64,000 nucleotides of DNA, taken from the NCBI GenBank assembly GCA_964609675.1, contig CAZSRX010000012.1, positions 29,530 to 93,529 on the forward strand, read 5' to 3'. The first letter of the stretch is position 1. Each line of letters opens with the position of its first letter. The position numbers were made by a program, and so were the translations under genes. Positions 53,462 through 62,461 of this stretch are shown here, in pieces. The notes under the pieces were generated by a model that did no database searches, was not told the origin of the DNA, and worked only from the letters and a program-made list of their open reading frames with translations. The DNA comes from CAZSRX01 sp964609675 [NCBI: uncultured Bacteroidota bacterium]. Lineage in GTDB: Bacteria; CLD3; SB21.

Positions 53462-55147
53462 TTATATCTCGCGCCGGAATCGTGCCGCGGGTATTTTCAT
53501 TTGTTCGCGATATTTGGTGATGGTACGGCGCGCAATGGGCGTGCCCTGCTGGGAAAGAAGCCGGGCAAGGTCGTCGTCGCTCCAGGGCTTGCGCTTGTCC
53601 TCCTCGTCGACCAGTTTTTTGAGCGCCGTTTTAATCTGGCGCGTAGAGACGTCCTCGCCGTCGCTGCGGCTTATGCCCGTTGAGAAGAAATGCTTAAGTT
53701 CATAGACGCCGTAGTCGGTCTGCACGTATTTTCCGCTGGTCGCGCGGCTAACGGTGGAAATATCCATGTTGATTTTTGAGGCGACGTCTTCCAGTTTCAT
53801 CGGCTTCAGATAATCCTTGCCCTTGGCGAAAAAATCATGCTGGAGTTCCACAATCGCCTCCATCGTACGGCGCAGGGTGTCGCGGCGGCGGTAGAGAGAG
53901 TTAATCAGCCATTTGGCCGATTCCAGTTTGTTTTTGACAAATTCCTTGGCGTCGGCCCCGCCGTTTTTTTTGTCGAGCATCATTTTCCGGTAGGCGTTGT
54001 TGATGCGCAGTCGCGGCACATTGTAATCATTCAATTGGACGTCAAAGCCGTCGTCCAGCCGCTTGACAATCAGATCGGGTATGATGAAGTTTTGCTCGGG
54101 TATAATGTAGCCTTCGCCGGGCTTGGGATTGATGGTCAGAATTTCCTGTATAGCCGGTTTCAGGATTTCGATGCTGAGTTTCATGTGTTTGGCTAATTTG
54201 TCATAGCGGCGGTTGATGAAGTCCGGATAATCTTCCTGAATGATGCGGATGGCTAAGGAACGGTTTTCGTCGTAATAGCTTTGTTCCCGCCGCCGGAGCT
54301 GGATCAGAATACATTCACGGAGATCCCGGGCGGCAATGCCAGGCGGGTCAAAGGCCTGCACCGTCTGTAGGATTTTTTCCACGGTTTTCCTGTCCGTCTG
54401 GAATTCGTCCGCTATGAGTTGTATAATTTCATCCGGTTTGTCATGATGCAGGGGATAACGCGTATTGGGACGTTCGTCGGATGCATCGGCGTCGGCGGCT
54501 GAGGGCTCGGCGGGCGAAACCGGTGTTTCCGGAAGGGCTGCCGCCGATTTCATGACTTCCTCTGAAAATCTGCTGATGTCGTTTTGAGAAGACTGAGCGG
54601 CCGTGTCAAAAATTAAATAGCCGTCCTCATTGATGTTCCATATAATATATTCAGCGATCCGGCGTTCCAAATCATTCAGGCGAATCCACCTCAACTGCTC
54701 CAGCAGATGGTCGGCCAGCGTGCGGCGTTCGGTCGGCGTGAATTCCTGTTCCTCTTCCTCGGAGGAATGATCGCGTGGGGCGCGGTACTCGTAGCGGTTT
54801 TCGTCGTTCAGAAATTGTTCCCAATCCACCTCACGCGCTTCTTTTTCGACGGTTTCCCGTTCGGTTTTTTCCGTGGCGGCTTCCTGGATTTTTTCTTCCT
54901 GTTCGTCGGTTTCAGGCGCTTCCTGTTTCAGCAGTGGTTCCGGTTCGGTTTCGAGTTCCTGAACGTCCTCAAGTTCGGCGGTTTCTTCCAGTTCGTTGAC
55001 TTCTTCCAGCAGAGGATTCTGTTCCATTTCCTGTTTGATACGCTGTTCCAGTGCCTGGATAGGAAGCTGGAGTAAGCTGGAAAGCAGGACTTGCTGGGGG
55101 GTTAACCGCAACTGCTGACTGAGTGTTTGTTTGAGACCGGGGGCCAT
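53462..55147 (-). CDS. rpoN: RNA polymerase sigma-54 factor
   Basis: A 561-residue sigma-54. Region I is at the N-terminus ([20 protein letters not shown], then [20 protein letters not shown]). Region II is a long Glu-rich linker (about residues 50-235). The core-binding domain follows ([20 protein letters not shown]), then the HTH, and the RpoN box [10 protein letters not shown] near the C-terminus. Sigma-54 recognises -24/-12 promoters with enhancer-binding activators. None of the latter is in the window. It follows lptB by 12 bp, a widely conserved neighbourhood. A ribosome-hibernation (hpf) gene, common after rpoN, is replaced by the sugar-nucleotide gene. Confidence 0.97.
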   Translation of the reverse strand: MAPGLKQTLSQQLRLTPQQVLLSSLLQLPIQALEQRIKQEMEQNPLLEEVNELEETAELEDVQELETEPEPLLKQEAPETDEQEEKIQEAATEKTERETVEKEAREVDWEQFLNDENRYEYRAPRDHSSEEEEQEFTPTERRTLADHLLEQLRWIRLNDLERRIAEYIIWNINEDGYLIFDTAAQSSQNDISRFSEEVMKSAAALPETPVSPAEPSAADADASDERPNTRYPLHHDKPDEIIQLIADEFQTDRKTVEKILQTVQAFDPPGIAARDLRECILIQLRRREQSYYDENRSLAIRIIQEDYPDFINRRYDKLAKHMKLSIEILKPAIQEILTINPKPGEGYIIPEQNFIIPDLIVKRLDDGFDVQLNDYNVPRLRINNAYRKMMLDKKNGGADAKEFVKNKLESAKWLINSLYRRRDTLRRTMEAIVELQHDFFAKGKDYLKPMKLEDVASKINMDISTVSRATSGKYVQTDYGVYELKHFFSTGISRSDGEDVSTRQIKTALKKLVDEEDKRKPWSDDDLARLLSQQGTPIARRTITKYREQMKIPAARFRREI

Positions 55148-55159
55148 AAGGAACCGTTA

Positions 55160-55933
55160 TTAATTACGCAGTTGAAATTTATCGCCGAGGTAAAGCTTGC
55201 GCGCTTCGGGATCTTCGGCCAGAAATTCGGAGGTGCCGCTTTTCAGCACTTTACCGTCGAAAAGCAGGTACGCATGATCGGTGATGGCAAGCGTTTCATG
55301 GACGTTATGGTCGGTGATCAGAATGCCGATGTTGCGCTGTTTAAGGTTCTTCACAATGGACTGAATATCTTCTACGGCGATGGGATCAATGCCGGCAAAC
55401 GGTTCGTCAAGGAGTAGAAATTTGGGATCCGTAGCCAGCGCGCGCGCGATTTCGGTGCGGCGCCGTTCGCCGCCGGACAGACTGTAGCCTTTGGAACGGG
55501 CAATGCGGGTGATGGACATTTCTTCCAGCAGTTGATCCAGCCGCTGCAGGCGCTCAGCGCGCGTCATGCGGCGCGTCTGCAGGACGGCAAGTATGTTTTT
55601 TTCGACGGTCAGTTTTCTGAAAATGGACGCTTCCTGAGCCAGATATCCGATGCCTAAACGCGCCCGGCGGTACATCGCCATGCGCCGGATATTTTTATCG
55701 CCGAAATAAATATGCCCTTTATTCGGACGAATCATGCCGGTAATCATATAAAACGTCGTGGTCTTTCCGGCGCCGTTGGGACCAAGCAGGCCGACAATCT
55801 CGCCCTGTTTGACGAAGATATCCACGCCGTCCACGACTTTCCGCCCGCTGTATTTCTTTACGAGGCCTTCGGTACGCAGTATGAGGGTTCCCGAGTCCGG
55901 CGTTGAGGAAATATTTTGTGTTGTATTGTTCAT
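55160..55933 (-). CDS. lptB: LPS export ABC transporter ATPase LptB
   Basis: A 257-residue ABC ATPase powering LPS extraction with LptF, LptG and LptC. Walker A is GLLGPNGAGKTTTFYMITGM, the Q-loop is YLAQEASIFRKLTVEKNI, the signature is YSLSGGERRRTEIARAL, Walker B is KFLLLDEPFAGIDPIA, and the switch histidine is in ITDHNVHETLAITDHAY. The DEPFAGIDPIAV string is typical of LptB. GGGAGCT lies directly before the ATG. Neighbours are the OstA-like and LptC genes upstream and rpoN downstream. Confidence 0.96.
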   Translation of the reverse strand: MNNTTQNISSTPDSGTLILRTEGLVKKYSGRKVVDGVDIFVKQGEIVGLLGPNGAGKTTTFYMITGMIRPNKGHIYFGDKNIRRMAMYRRARLGIGYLAQEASIFRKLTVEKNILAVLQTRRMTRAERLQRLDQLLEEMSITRIARSKGYSLSGGERRRTEIARALATDPKFLLLDEPFAGIDPIAVEDIQSIVKNLKQRNIGILITDHNVHETLAITDHAYLLFDGKVLKSGTSEFLAEDPEARKLYLGDKFQLRN

Positions 55934-55939
55934 AGCTCC

Positions 55940-57166
55940 CTAATGATAATCATTTTTTCTCAAATGTTCAAATGCCTTGGGAAAATAAGTTCCCTCCGAG
56001 CCGCCGCGGACGAGAAATCGTTCCAGTTTGGAATCATTATTGAAAAAGAGTTCCATAGCGGGTCCGGTGATTTCATTGACGCCTTCGTCATTCTCAAGAT
56101 AATAGGCGTTATAGGCGTTACCTTCGGCCAGCATGGTTTTCAGCTTACGGTCCTGGATATTCATTAGGATATTCTTAGCTTCGAGGCGGTTGCGTTTGCG
56201 GGTAACGGAATCCGCTTCGGTGGATGCCTGGGCTTTGCCCCTGACAGCTATCGAACGGATTTCCCGCTTTTCAAAGTGCACGGTCATCGAATCGCCGAAG
56301 ATCAGGCTACGGCCGTAGCTGGCGCGCGGTTCTGTGTGGAGTTCCAGGATTTCCTTTTTAGTATGATATACCGCCAGGCCGGAGGTGGCATGAAGCAAAT
56401 CCCGGGTCAGCGCAGCGCTGTCTCGGACGAAGACAATGTGGCTGTCGATATAGGATTCGACAAAGCGGCCCCGAATGACGATCTGGTCGTGCGGGTCGTA
56501 ACGCGCCGGTTGTCCGGTGCTGTCTAAAAACGGCGGTGCGGGAAGTCCCCGGGAGAGCCGGGCGATATTCTGTCCTTTGTAATAGACGCTGTCGTACTGG
56601 ATCATATACGGATTGCCTTTTACATAGGAATATTTTTTCCTGACATCGTAGAAACCCTCCTCGCCGTAGGACGCGGCTTCTTCCAGACTGTCATATATGA
56701 CAACGCGGCCGCGCGCAGTCAACTGTTCGATGTTCTGAAAATATACCAGGGAATCGGCCACCAGCGTAGTGCGTCCGTCCACGAACAGCACATTGCCTTC
56801 ACAAACGGCTTTTTTCTGCTTGGCGTAATATCGCGCCCGTTCGCTGAAGATGGTGCGGTGCTTATCAAAGAGCACCACATGGCCCATGAGCACCGCGATC
56901 TGCCTGTCGCGAAAAAATGCCGCCTGGTCGCACGAGGCGCTCAAAGTGTCCTGCGAAAAAGCGACATCGCCGGTGGCTTTCAGCACTTCCACGCCGTTGA
57001 TTAATTGCTGCTCCAGTTCGTCGGATCGCTCCAGACGCAAGGGTTTGTATTTTTCCCTGCCCGCGCGCGCCAGGCTGAGGGAATCCGGATTCTGTGCCGC
57101 CGCGCTGTTTATAATGAGAAAAAGAAGTATAACCGATAAGGAAAAATATTTTAACCGGAGTACCAT
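55940..57166 (-). CDS. OstA/LptA-like periplasmic LPS-transport protein
   Basis: A 408-residue exported protein. The signal peptide covers about residues 1-24 (ILLFLIINSAAAQ). The rest is a series of beta-jellyroll repeats of the OstA type (VEVLKATGDVAFSQDTLSAS, KKAVCEGNVLFVDGRTTLVA, QLTARGRVVIYDS, then HFEKREIRSIAVRGKAQAST). LptA bridges inner and outer membranes. This protein is about twice the length of E. coli LptA, which is common outside Proteobacteria. It lies between lptC and lptB, with 15-bp and 6-bp gaps. Confidence 0.88.
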   Translation of the reverse strand: MVLRLKYFSLSVILLFLIINSAAAQNPDSLSLARAGREKYKPLRLERSDELEQQLINGVEVLKATGDVAFSQDTLSASCDQAAFFRDRQIAVLMGHVVLFDKHRTIFSERARYYAKQKKAVCEGNVLFVDGRTTLVADSLVYFQNIEQLTARGRVVIYDSLEEAASYGEEGFYDVRKKYSYVKGNPYMIQYDSVYYKGQNIARLSRGLPAPPFLDSTGQPARYDPHDQIVIRGRFVESYIDSHIVFVRDSAALTRDLLHATSGLAVYHTKKEILELHTEPRASYGRSLIFGDSMTVHFEKREIRSIAVRGKAQASTEADSVTRKRNRLEAKNILMNIQDRKLKTMLAEGNAYNAYYLENDEGVNEITGPAMELFFNNDSKLERFLVRGGSEGTYFPKAFEHLRKNDYH

Positions 57167-57181
57167 ATGCGTTTTTTCAGT

Positions 57182-57817
57182 TCATGGCGTTTCATTTTTT
57201 AATATATTTTCCACCTCACGGTCCAGATCGCCGGACTGGTCTTTTTGCTTCCGGGAGCGGATGGTGCCGGTGCGGATGTCTACGTCGCGGGACGACTGTC
57301 CGTACGCGCGTTTCAGTTTCCAGTTGTTCAATTCCTGGTCGGATTCGAAGTCATAACCGTACAGCGTGTCTTCCTGCGTGGTGATGCGGACCAGGCCGTC
57401 GGCGAAAACTCTTTTTTTGAAATCGTCCCAGCGCAGGTTCGTCGAATTGAGGGATAGGCCGCTGTCGGAAGTAACGACTACCGATCCGAAAGCCAGCAGG
57501 TTGTTGTGCCGTATTTCGCCGCTGTCGGCCGTGAGCCAGGCGCTGTGGGCGCCTTTTTCGTAAAGATCGGCCCGGAACCCGCTGCGGAAGGTTGTAAGAT
57601 TTTTGTTGTCCCAGCGCATCATGTGCCGGTATTTCAGTTTCATTTGAACGATGCCGTCTCTCGTGATAATGACCTCAGAATCCCACCCTTCCTGATTCGG
57701 AAGGTCCGCCGGCCCCGATGCGAATTCCTCTTCCTGCGGGCTGTAGGAACAACTCATAAGCGCCGTTATCAGTAAAACAATCAATTGGAGGCGAAAGCGG
57801 TGGCTGTTACAGGTCAT
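57182..57817 (-). CDS. lptC: LptC-like LPS-export protein
   Basis: A 211-residue protein with an N-terminal hydrophobic segment and lipobox-like LITALMSCSY, so it is probably a lipoprotein or membrane-anchored. The periplasmic jellyroll follows the LptC pattern: DGIVQMKLKYRHMMRWDNKN, ADLYEKGAHSAWLTADSGEI, LAFGSVVVTSDSGLSLNSTN, LRWDDFKKRVFADGLVRITT. It has an extra charged C-terminal tail. LptC docks LPS from LptBFG to LptA. The gene overlaps the end of recO by 11 bp and lies 15 bp before the OstA-like gene. Confidence 0.88.
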   Translation of the reverse strand: MTCNSHRFRLQLIVLLITALMSCSYSPQEEEFASGPADLPNQEGWDSEVIITRDGIVQMKLKYRHMMRWDNKNLTTFRSGFRADLYEKGAHSAWLTADSGEIRHNNLLAFGSVVVTSDSGLSLNSTNLRWDDFKKRVFADGLVRITTQEDTLYGYDFESDQELNNWKLKRAYGQSSRDVDIRTGTIRSRKQKDQSGDLDREVENILKNETP

Positions 57818-58565
57818 AAAATTTTATTACATTCAGGTTGTTCAGTTCTTCCACATGATACTGCAAATGCCGCAGGAGGATGCGCATCAGGTCATGGCGT
57901 GCTTTGTCGCTTATCACGACATTGCCGGAACCGGCGCCGCGGCTCTTAATCAGATAGCGGGCCACGCTCAGGCCTTCCCGCGACAGCGGCAGAGACGTGT
58001 CCACCGGTGTCTGCGCCGCACAACTCGAACAGGTAAACCGTCCGTGCCTAATATCGAAAAAAATTTCATCATGTTCCAATAAATCTTTCTCAAACCGGCA
58101 GCGGGAAAAATCCGGACGGAAACCTAATCGATCGGACAAAGCCAGGAGAAAATAAATGATTTGGTTGAAAACGGGCTTATCGGGTTCATTCAGCCGGGTT
58201 AAGGTTTCGACCAGGAGGGAAAATATTTGTGTGGTGTCTTCGTTGGCGTGGACGGAGCGGTCACAAAATTCGGCTACAGATAATCCGGCTAAAAGCCGCC
58301 GGGGATCGTCCCGAAGCATGAAAAACGGCTGTATTACAGACGCTTCACTCAGGTGTTGAAGGTCGCGGCCGGATTTTTCGTAATAAACGACTTGCGTGTG
58401 GTTCAACAGTTCCAGCGAGCCGCCGAATGCGCTTTTGATATCCCGCGCACCCTTAGCCATAAAACTCAGCTTGCCGCTGTCCCGTGTCAGCGTCGTGATA
58501 ATTTTACTCGTTTCACCATAGGCCTGTGAGCGCAAAATCACCGCCTCGGTCCTTTTGATGCCCAT
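57807..58565 (-). CDS. recO: DNA repair protein RecO
   Basis: The start at 58565 has AAAGG seven bases upstream (an ATG at 58583 has none), giving 252 residues. The N-terminal OB fold reads TEAVILRSQAYGETSKIITT, then LSFMAKGARDIKS and LELLNHTQVVYYEKSGRDLQ. The helical domain has a zinc-type cysteine pair (FTCSSCAAQTP) and one more cysteine upstream (FSRCRFEKD). RecO acts with RecR to load RecA at gaps. The recO-lpt-rpoN order is likely one transcript, since recO overlaps lptC. Confidence 0.93.
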   Translation of the reverse strand: MGIKRTEAVILRSQAYGETSKIITTLTRDSGKLSFMAKGARDIKSAFGGSLELLNHTQVVYYEKSGRDLQHLSEASVIQPFFMLRDDPRRLLAGLSVAEFCDRSVHANEDTTQIFSLLVETLTRLNEPDKPVFNQIIYFLLALSDRLGFRPDFSRCRFEKDLLEHDEIFFDIRHGRFTCSSCAAQTPVDTSLPLSREGLSVARYLIKSRGAGSGNVVISDKARHDLMRILLRHLQYHVEELNNLNVIKFYDL

Positions 58566-58750
58566 GAAACGCCTTTCATTCAATCAATGAGCCGGCTAAT
58601 AATATTTTTTTATGAACGTAAAATCAACTGCTTTTTGCAGTAATTGGCTTTTTTAATGTAAATTTGACTTGATTTTATCAGCTTATTCAATGATATTTAT
58701 ATAATCAAATGTTAATCTTTATGTCAAAAAAAATAATCCGAGGAAAACCT

Positions 58751-59233
58751 ATGAAAAAAGGAGCGCTTTTTGGATTCATCGCCGCAATGGTTCTGGCGGC
58801 AGTCGCGTATGTTGTATTGTTTCAGACAAACATTCTCAACGGAAAAAACCTGAATGACCCGAACAAAAAACCGTTTATTGAATTTACCGAAAAGGACCAT
58901 GATTTCGGTAAAATCAACGAAGGCGTATCGGTGGAACATATTTTCCAGTTTACAAACAAAGGCAATGATACACTAAAGATTATCCATGTCAAGGCTTCCT
59001 GCGGGTGTACGGCTGCCCTGCTGAGCAATACCACCATTGCCCCCGGCGAAAAAGGAGAAATCAAGGCGGTGTTTAACAGCCAGGGAAGGCCGGGAATGAA
59101 CAAAAAAACCATATCGGTCATATCGAACGACAAGGACCATCAGCAGATTGTCCTGACCTTTAAAGCGGAGGTTATACCCGCTGAAAAAACCGGCGATAAA
59201 TCCGGCATGGAAACGTTGTTTGACAAGAACTGA
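58751..59233 (+). CDS. DUF1573 protein with N-terminal membrane anchor
   Basis: From the ATG at 58751 (AGGAAAACCT upstream) the product is 160 residues. The open frame from 58709 adds 14 residues with no support. One hydrophobic segment (about residues 4-24) anchors it, followed by a DUF1573 immunoglobulin-like domain. KDHDFGKINEGVSVEHIFQF, HVKASCGCTAALLSNTTIAP, GEKGEIKAVFN and FKAEVIPAEKT are typical. The paired cysteines in SCGCT are invariant in the family. DUF1573 proteins are frequent in Bacteroidetes-like and FCB bacteria, and the function is unknown. It begins a plus-strand run. Confidence 0.88.
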   Translation: MKKGALFGFIAAMVLAAVAYVVLFQTNILNGKNLNDPNKKPFIEFTEKDHDFGKINEGVSVEHIFQFTNKGNDTLKIIHVKASCGCTAALLSNTTIAPGEKGEIKAVFNSQGRPGMNKKTISVISNDKDHQQIVLTFKAEVIPAEKTGDKSGMETLFDKN

Positions 59234-59275
59234 TCGTACGAAGAGTTTCCAGATTCACAAGAAGAAAGTTGCTGA

Positions 59276-60307
59276 ATGAAAAAAAATCTCTTTTTTGTTC
59301 TGTGCGTCGTATGGATTGCCGAATCCGGGATATCGGCTCAGAGTAAGTATGCGGGGGAATTTCTGAATCTTGGCGCAGGCGCGCGGGCGTCGGCTCTGGG
59401 CGGAGCTATGATTGCCACGGTAAATGATGTGACAGCCGGCTATTATAATCCGGCCGGGCTGATGCAGCTCCGGTACGGACAAATCGCCTATAACCACACG
59501 CGGCTGTTCATTTCGGATATTAATTATGATTTCGGTGCGTTTGCCATGCCGTGGAAAGACCATCAGAGCCTCGGTTTTAGTGTGGTGCGCCTCGGCGTGG
59601 ATAATATACCGCATACCGAAGCGTACCGCATCCTGCCGAACGGCGACATCGAAATTATTGATCCGGATCAATATGATCCTTCCCAGCACCGGACCCGGGT
59701 GCGTAATTATTTCAATTACGCGAGCTATGCGTTTATTTTTTCTTATGCGCGCCGTTACGACGACAACTTAACGCTTGGAGCGAACGCCAAGCTGATTCAT
59801 CACGGCCACCGGTATGCTTCGGCTAACGGCATTGGTTTTGATGTCGGTGCGCAATACCGGTACACCGACCGCTTACTGCTCGGGGCGACGCTGCAGGATC
59901 TTACCGGTACGCTGGTGGCATGGAACACCGGCAAGCGCGAGTGGATTCGTCCCAGTCTGCGCCTGGGCGCGGCCTACGGGTTTCCCATTGGCGACGATCA
60001 CTGCCTGATTCCGATGTTAGACGCCGAGCATCGCTTTGAAAACCGCCGTTCAGCAGCTCAGTGGCACTGGGGTTCCTGGAGCATGGATTTTCACACGGGC
60101 CTCGAATACCAGTATAAAAAATCCCTCTTCCTCCGGATGGGCTATAACGAACTCAATGCGTGGACGTTTGGCACAGGGATCAAACTGGGTTTGTTCCAGA
60201 TGGATTATGCCTACACCTATCTCAACGGAAATAATGTTCTGGGGAACATTCACCGGATCCACGTGCAGTTTGATCTCAAAACGCCGTGGATGATGCGTCC
60301 GCAGTAA
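59276..60307 (+). CDS. PorV/PorQ-family outer-membrane protein
   Basis: A 343-residue protein. The signal peptide covers about residues 1-20. The mature N-terminus has the family signature FLNLGAGARASALGGAMIAT, then NDVTAGYYNPAGLMQLRYGQ. The remainder alternates beta strands with aromatic-rich turns, consistent with a membrane barrel. Relatives are PorV/PorQ-like proteins of the type IX secretion context and FadL-like barrels. Other T9SS genes are not in the window. Whether it is a secretion partner or a general porin is open. AAGAAAG lies before the ATG. Confidence 0.85.
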   Translation: MKKNLFFVLCVVWIAESGISAQSKYAGEFLNLGAGARASALGGAMIATVNDVTAGYYNPAGLMQLRYGQIAYNHTRLFISDINYDFGAFAMPWKDHQSLGFSVVRLGVDNIPHTEAYRILPNGDIEIIDPDQYDPSQHRTRVRNYFNYASYAFIFSYARRYDDNLTLGANAKLIHHGHRYASANGIGFDVGAQYRYTDRLLLGATLQDLTGTLVAWNTGKREWIRPSLRLGAAYGFPIGDDHCLIPMLDAEHRFENRRSAAQWHWGSWSMDFHTGLEYQYKKSLFLRMGYNELNAWTFGTGIKLGLFQMDYAYTYLNGNNVLGNIHRIHVQFDLKTPWMMRPQ

Positions 60308-60327
60308 GACCCTACGTCACCGTCATA

Positions 60328-61131
60328 ATGGCATTCCCCGCCCTCACTCAAAAGAACTTAAAAGAAATCGCGGCGCTGTCGGATAGAACGCGTCGCCAGG
60401 AATCCGATTTATTCCTTATCGAAGGTATCCGCATGTTCCGGGAATTTATCAACAGCGGATACACCGCTGCCGTCATTGTCATTGAATCCGGGTTTGAAAA
60501 TCGCCATGCGGATGTTTATCAGATTCTGCAGCGGAAATATTCCGGTATAACGCTCACGGCAACGGAAAAGCAAATCCGGAAATTATCGGATACGGACGAG
60601 CCGCAGGGCGTTGTGGCCGTTATCCGTAAGCCGCAACCATCTGCGGAAGCCATATTCAGGGGAAAAAAACATGGAATCATTCTGGCGCTGGACCGCATCG
60701 CTGATCCGGGAAATCTGGGTACGATCATCCGGTGCGCGGATTGGTTTGGCGTCTCGGATATCGCGCTCAGCAAGGGTTGCGTGGATGTGTACAATCCAAA
60801 AGTGATACGCGGGACGATGGGTTCCGTGTTCCGTGTGCGTTTTCACGAGCGGGCGGATCTGAGCCGCTTATTTGCAGAAGCTAAAGCAAGCGGCGCTGAA
60901 ATATGGGGCACCTCTGCCGCCGGGCCGTATACGCCGATGCCATCGCAAAACGGTGAAAAAAACATCATCCTCGTTATAGGCAGCGAAGCTCACGGCATCG
61001 CGGACGCCATACTGCCGTTTTGCGACCGGCTGATTCGGATTCCGCGTTATGGGCACGCGGAATCGCTTAATGCCGCCGTGGCTTGCGGTATCTTGCTTTA
61101 TGAAATGCGCCGCGGCCATCCAACCCTATAA
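60328..61131 (+). CDS. SpoU/TrmH-family rRNA or tRNA 2'-O-methyltransferase
   Basis: The ATG at 60328 gives 267 residues. An upstream frame overlaps the previous gene. An N-terminal substrate-binding domain (LIEGIRMFREFINSGY, TEKQIRKLSDTDEPQGVVAV) is followed by the SPOUT knot: GIILALDRIADPGNLGTIIR, then IILVIGSEAHGIADAI and IRIPRYGHAESLNAAVACGI (the conserved glycine-rich motif normally ending SLNVS). SAM is the methyl donor. Substrate, 23S rRNA G2251-like or tRNA, is not resolved. It is between the PorV/PorQ gene and glycerate kinase genes. Confidence 0.9.
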   Translation: MAFPALTQKNLKEIAALSDRTRRQESDLFLIEGIRMFREFINSGYTAAVIVIESGFENRHADVYQILQRKYSGITLTATEKQIRKLSDTDEPQGVVAVIRKPQPSAEAIFRGKKHGIILALDRIADPGNLGTIIRCADWFGVSDIALSKGCVDVYNPKVIRGTMGSVFRVRFHERADLSRLFAEAKASGAEIWGTSAAGPYTPMPSQNGEKNIILVIGSEAHGIADAILPFCDRLIRIPRYGHAESLNAAVACGILLYEMRRGHPTL

Positions 61132-61140
61132 ATTTTTAAA

Positions 61141-62454
61141 ATGAAATCATTAGAAGACCTGCGGGCGGATGCCTGGGATATTTATCGCAGCGGACTGGAA
61201 GCCGTGAAACCCTCTGCGTTTATGAAGAATGCCGTACGGTTTTCGGATCCGATTCTTAGCGTGCAGGGAACCGATTTTAATTTAGATGCGTATGAACGCA
61301 TTTACCTGATTGGTTCCGGGAAGGCCGCTGCGGCGATGGCGGCGGTAATGGAACAGATGCTGGAGCGCAGAATAAGCGGCGGCATCATCGTTACCAAGGA
61401 TCGTCATGCGGTTCGTCTGCAGCGTTGCCCATGTATCGAAGCCGGCCATCCCGTGCCGGATTACCGCAGCGCGCGCGCGACGGAAGAAATTATACAATTA
61501 CTAAAATCGGCCGGCGAACGCGACCTGATACTCTATGTATTGTCCGGAGGCACCTCCTCGCTTCTGGCATCGGCGCCGGATGGCCTGAGCTTTGACGATA
61601 TAGCGCGTACTTATGCCGTCCTCGCGCGTTGCGGCGCCTCGATACGGGAGGTAAACATAATACGAAAAAAAATATCGGGGCTCTTCGGCGGCAGGTTCAG
61701 CGCGCTTGCGTATCCGGCTACCGTGGTCACGCTGGCGCTATCCGATGTGCCCGGCGATGATATGGAAAGCATCGGTTCCGGCCCTACGGTACCGGACACC
61801 GCTACGACGGAGGATGTCCGGCGTATTCTTGACCACGATGCGCTTTATAGCAAAATACCGGCCGGTGTCTGTGACTATCTCACAAAACCGGCTCCGGACC
61901 GCCTACCGGCGGAAACATTCCGGCGTACGCATAATTTTATTCTGGCCAATATTCATACGGCATTAACGGGCTGCGCTTCCAAAGCGCGGGATCTCGGATA
62001 TGAAATCATGCGTTACCCGGATTTAATTACGGGGGATGCGGCCGGATCTGCCGGGAAATTTATCCGACAAGCACAGGACGTGGTTCAGGCGCGCGCAGGA
62101 TCCCGGTTGTATTGTTTCCTTGCCGGAGGAGAAACTACGGTAAAAGTCACCGGAACAGGAATCGGCGGACGCAATCAGGAATTTGCACTGGCCGCCTTGC
62201 AAACATGGAACAGCCCGCTCCCGTACGTGCTTCTGGCAGCCGGTACGGACGGAACCGACGGTCCAACGGAACAGGCGGGCGCGTGGGCCGATCCGTCGAT
62301 TTTGCAAAAAGCCGTTGATTTGAAATTAAATCCTGATTATTTTTTACAAACGCACGACGCATACCGTTTTTTTAAACGCGCCGGAGGTCACGTATTTACG
62401 GGTCCGACCGGTACCAATGTCATGGATATAATTATACTCATCATTCAGAAATAG
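61141..62454 (+). CDS. Glycerate 2-kinase (GckA/MOFRL type)
   Basis: A 437-residue protein of the DUF4147-MOFRL family, which phosphorylates glycerate at C2 to 2-phosphoglycerate. The first domain has LIGSGKAAAAMAAVMEQ, EAGHPVPDYRSARATEEI and LYVLSGGTSSLLASAPDGL. The MOFRL domain has FLAGGETTVKVTGTGIGGRN, LLAAGTDGTDGPTEQAGAWA and FTGPTGTNVMDIIIL. The usual SGGGSAL motif reads SGGTSSL here. It lies ten bases after the methyltransferase gene and seven before an amidohydrolase. A glycerate-using pathway nearby is not evident. Confidence 0.9.
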   Translation: MKSLEDLRADAWDIYRSGLEAVKPSAFMKNAVRFSDPILSVQGTDFNLDAYERIYLIGSGKAAAAMAAVMEQMLERRISGGIIVTKDRHAVRLQRCPCIEAGHPVPDYRSARATEEIIQLLKSAGERDLILYVLSGGTSSLLASAPDGLSFDDIARTYAVLARCGASIREVNIIRKKISGLFGGRFSALAYPATVVTLALSDVPGDDMESIGSGPTVPDTATTEDVRRILDHDALYSKIPAGVCDYLTKPAPDRLPAETFRRTHNFILANIHTALTGCASKARDLGYEIMRYPDLITGDAAGSAGKFIRQAQDVVQARAGSRLYCFLAGGETTVKVTGTGIGGRNQEFALAALQTWNSPLPYVLLAAGTDGTDGPTEQAGAWADPSILQKAVDLKLNPDYFLQTHDAYRFFKRAGGHVFTGPTGTNVMDIIILIIQK

Positions 62455-62461
62455 GGAAGTT

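Noticed and set aside
53462-55147. A sigma-54 promoter inside this window, prompted by rpoN
   Set aside because: I looked for GGCAC-N5-TTGC near gene starts and found no convincing match, although an eye scan can miss degenerate sites.
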